Below, in pieces: positions 61,397 to 64,000 of a stretch of DNA of 64,000 nt. This DNA comes from Picocystis sp. L7 (taxonomy: Eukaryota; Chlorophyta; Picocystophyceae; Picocystales; Picocystaceae), in the NCBI GenBank assembly GCA_020975725.1, contig QXJR01000006.1, positions 992,001 to 1,056,000 of the forward strand. The letters are read 5' to 3'. A model generated the notes under the pieces. It was not told the origin of the DNA, searched no databases, and saw only the letters and a program-made list of their open reading frames with translations. The position numbers were made by a program, and so were the translations under genes. The first letter of the stretch is position 1. The number at the start of each line of letters is the position of its first letter.

Positions 61397-64000
61397 CTCC
61401 CCAGCCCCAACACCGGCGTCCTCGACGGTCCTTGTATACTGAACAAACAGGTGGTAGGAGAAAACCTGCCCTCAAGTCAAAAACTCCTAAAGAAAACTTA
61501 ATCTATCCTAGATGAGGCTCTATAAAGCAGCCTTTCCAATTCCTCATGTGTGACTGTCTCTTCATATCCGTCCGTGTAACGGATGGTCTATCGTCCTGCA
61601 CCATGTTTGGGAGCGGCGATGACTTGTCCAGCGTAATACATGAGCAGTCCCTGCTCGTCAAAGCGCTTCTGTACTACCCGGTGCAGGTTTGCTTTAGGCA
61701 AGGCTTGCAAACCTGTAAGTTTCACGGTGGACGCACGTCCAATGGCTGCTGCCCAAGGGGCTTTGCCAGTCCAGGTGTTCTGGACGATAGGTGTCTTTTG
61801 CTGAAATTTGACTTGTTTGTGCCTGAGGACTGCAGCCTTGTTGGCAGCAGTGATGCCAGTTTCAGGCAGAATTCCATTCACCTTTTCATAGACAGCGACG
61901 TCGCTGATCAGCGCATCATCTTCATATGCCCACCCCAATTCTTTGGCAGGTGTATCCCATTGAACATAGTATCTGGGTGGTATTGAATTCCAGTTGCGCA
62001 GGAGGTATTTTCTGACAGGATATTTCTGCGCTAGGTCGGTTTGTTGCTGTGGCGTCTGCGGCGGTAGCACGGACGGTCCAGGTTGTTGAGCTAAAGGGAA
62101 TTTCGCAGGATCTGCTTTCCAAAAATTTTCCAGTTTCTCAGCATGCACGATTGGGTGAATGCTGCTGCCTTCCGGTAAGCGAATCTCATAATTGTCCTTT
62201 CCCAGGGAGCGGACAATTTCGGTAACCCGGAAGCGTGGCTGCAGTTTATGCTGATCACTGCGCGTCGCACGTCCTCCCTGCAGTTTGACGGTGTCTCCCT
62301 TTGCAAAGTTTTTGTTGACCCGCGTCCAGTCACTGAAAAATCGCATGCGTTCCTCAGACTTGGCGAGGTTGACTGCCATGAGACGATATATCGTCCTCTG
62401 GTATTTGCACAATTCAGCAACATGCTTATCGATTGTACGGTTGCTGGGTCCGGGCAGCAAATAGAAGGGCATGGTTGGATGACGACCCAACTCTGCCTGG
62501 AACAGAGTAACCCCTGTAGTGACCCGTACGGTGTTGTTGGTCGCAAATTCTGCGATGTGCAGGCATCGATACCAATCGTCATCAGCACTGAAAGTATCTA
62601 TAAGCGCGACCCGCAGTTGGTCCGCTAGCGTCGCAATTTGACGTTCCGTCTGACCATCGGACTGCTAATGGTAAGCAGTTGTAAGCATGGCCGTGACATC
62701 CAAGGCCTCCATGAAATCGCGCCAGTATGCGCTGGTGAATTTCGTGTCTCGGTCCATGATCAAATTGCTGGGGCATCCGCGTTTCGCGACCCAGTGACGC
62801 TCAAACTGAAAGGCCAGCTCAGTTGCAGTGATGCTGGTGGTGATAGGAATGTAGACGGTGTATTTGGTAAACCGGTCTACGATAACCAAAACTGCATTGT
62901 AATCGTGACTGGGTGGCAATCCCATTGCAATGTCCAGTGTCACCCATCGATTCGGGTACGACCCATGGTCTGTAGGATGAAGAGTAGTTTTGCTGCGCTG
63001 CCTGCTGATTTTGCCCAGTTGGCAAGCATAACATTGTCTGCAATTTGATTTGACGTCCTCGTGCATTCCAGGCCAGTAATATTGCCGCGTCAGCAGCTCA
63101 GTGGTTTTATGAACTCCTGGGTGGCCTGCATAAGGCAAATCATGCGTGGTCATCAGGATGAGGTTCTTGACTGCGCGGTCGTTAGGAACGTACAACCGTT
63201 TCTGCCCCTGGGTGACCTTATACATCATTCCATCTTGTTTCTGCAGGGTATCTGTCTCCTGAAGTTTCTGATAGTTTGCGTCCATCGATGCCGCTTTTGC
63301 AAGTAGCGCATCGAGTCGGCTAATCTTACCAATGTCGACTGCTGTGAGTACTGATTGCAGAGGGTGCAAAGTAGTATTCTCAACTTGGTAAAAAGGACTA
63401 TCCAGCGCCCCGGGTGAGGGAAGTAAATAGCATGCCGTTGCTTGCTGAGCGTCATTATCGATGGCATCGATCCAGATACGTATGATGGAATTGATCCAGG
63501 AGACGGGGAACGCATTGCCAAGCATACGGTTCCTGGTGGATTTGTCCAGTCCCGGTGCTGCTGTGTCTCCCGGCTGCAGCCCAACCAACAATTCCCGCTC
63601 TTCAGGAGCCATTTGCCTGGTGGTAGTGCCACCTTCTTGCTGAACCAATGACTGGCCATTTCTGACATTATGTGTGTTGTCCCAGCTGGCGATCAGCGTG
63701 GGCGCTTTTGCGGACGGCGCTGTCCAACCTGATCGGAGACAGGCCTGCCAAGTAAGCGGTTGGGCAATTTCCTTTGCGCTGGGCTTCAAATTTTCAGTGT
63801 CAAGATTACTCCATAGCAGCCTTGTGCGCTGCTGTGCTGACCAGTGACTCAAGTCATGCTGGGAAGCTGGCCCCAACCACTGCTGCACTACATCCAAATC
63901 TTTCTGTAGGTGCTGAGCAAACGGTGTGCACTCAATTGCATAGAAAGTAGCTTGGCTGCGCGCAAGTAGTTTGTGCACCGTTTGAAACAGCGAGCGGTCA
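61174..64000 (-). mobile_element. Ty3/Gypsy element G2b, cut by the window edge
   Basis: A second minus-strand G2 copy, nearly identical to G2a (only a handful of substitutions seen by eye). It shows the G3 target site empty near 62877. The integrase and its C-terminal module occupy about 61588-62870. The integrase N-terminus and most of the C5-methyltransferase (AIECTPF, QQRTRLLW, MLGNAFPVSW) lie at 62880-63978. The rest is beyond the window. It looks nearly whole, with about one break in the visible part. Confidence 0.9.

Noticed and set aside
1-64000. CRISPR arrays, operons, rRNA and tRNA genes
   Set aside because: I saw no regularly spaced short repeats of CRISPR type, no bacterial-style gene clusters, and no tRNA or rRNA sequence. 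A covariance-model scan was not possible.

Overview
This is eukaryotic nuclear DNA dominated by transposable elements: nested LTR retrotransposons, two MULE-type DNA transposons, and a few single-copy cellular genes between them. The cellular genes recognised are dolichol kinase, a caffeoyl-CoA-type O-methyltransferase, AP-4 complex beta adaptin and TFIIH subunit p52/TFB2. They run for 0.8-1.7 kb without obvious introns. Together with a FAR1-type MULE transposase and an AP-4 complex, this suggests an intron-poor alga or plant relative. A red alga or a streptophyte alga would fit, but the sequence does not settle the lineage. Nothing bacterial was seen.

Layout. 1-2050: FAR1/MULE transposase, cut by the window edge. 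2165-2868: a 53/55-bp minisatellite. 3656-5042: dolichol kinase. 5603-6415 (minus): O-methyltransferase. 6690-25960: an old Ty1/Copia remnant (C0) split by a Ty3/Gypsy element (G1a, plus strand, 7138-24889, 5-bp target duplication). G1a is itself split by a young, apparently whole minus-strand copy of the same family (G1b, 8661-17541). 26410-30134: a MULE with ~610-bp terminal inverted repeats. 31086-37771: a small gene island with an unrecognised minus-strand gene, AP-4 beta and TFB2. 38607-46112: a third Gypsy copy (G1c) whose 5' LTR is split by an apparently whole Copia element (C1, 39103-44108). From 46113 onward: two minus-strand copies of a second Gypsy family (G2a, G2b) that appear to share one LTR at 61174-61396. 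G2a is split by an apparently whole plus-strand element of a third Gypsy family (G3, 47822-55728).

Main discovery. G2 and G3 pol both carry a complete-looking C5-cytosine DNA methyltransferase between RNase H and integrase. G1 lacks it. Instead G1 ends its polyprotein with a domain resembling phage Dam and DIRS-element N6-adenine methyltransferases, and that domain is encoded inside the LTR. All three families share a module after integrase (an R-D/N-W...PPRY motif), and G1 and G3 show a further Tudor/Agenet-like stretch. The window therefore shows a Gypsy clade that has acquired two unrelated kinds of DNA-methyltransferase domain, probably to interact with host chromatin or DNA methylation.

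Second theme. The longest element reading frames (about 2600, 1670 and 1380 codons) are open, while each recognisable cellular gene has at least one in-frame stop or frame change. The gene island may be a decaying duplicate, or the assembly may be uneven in accuracy.
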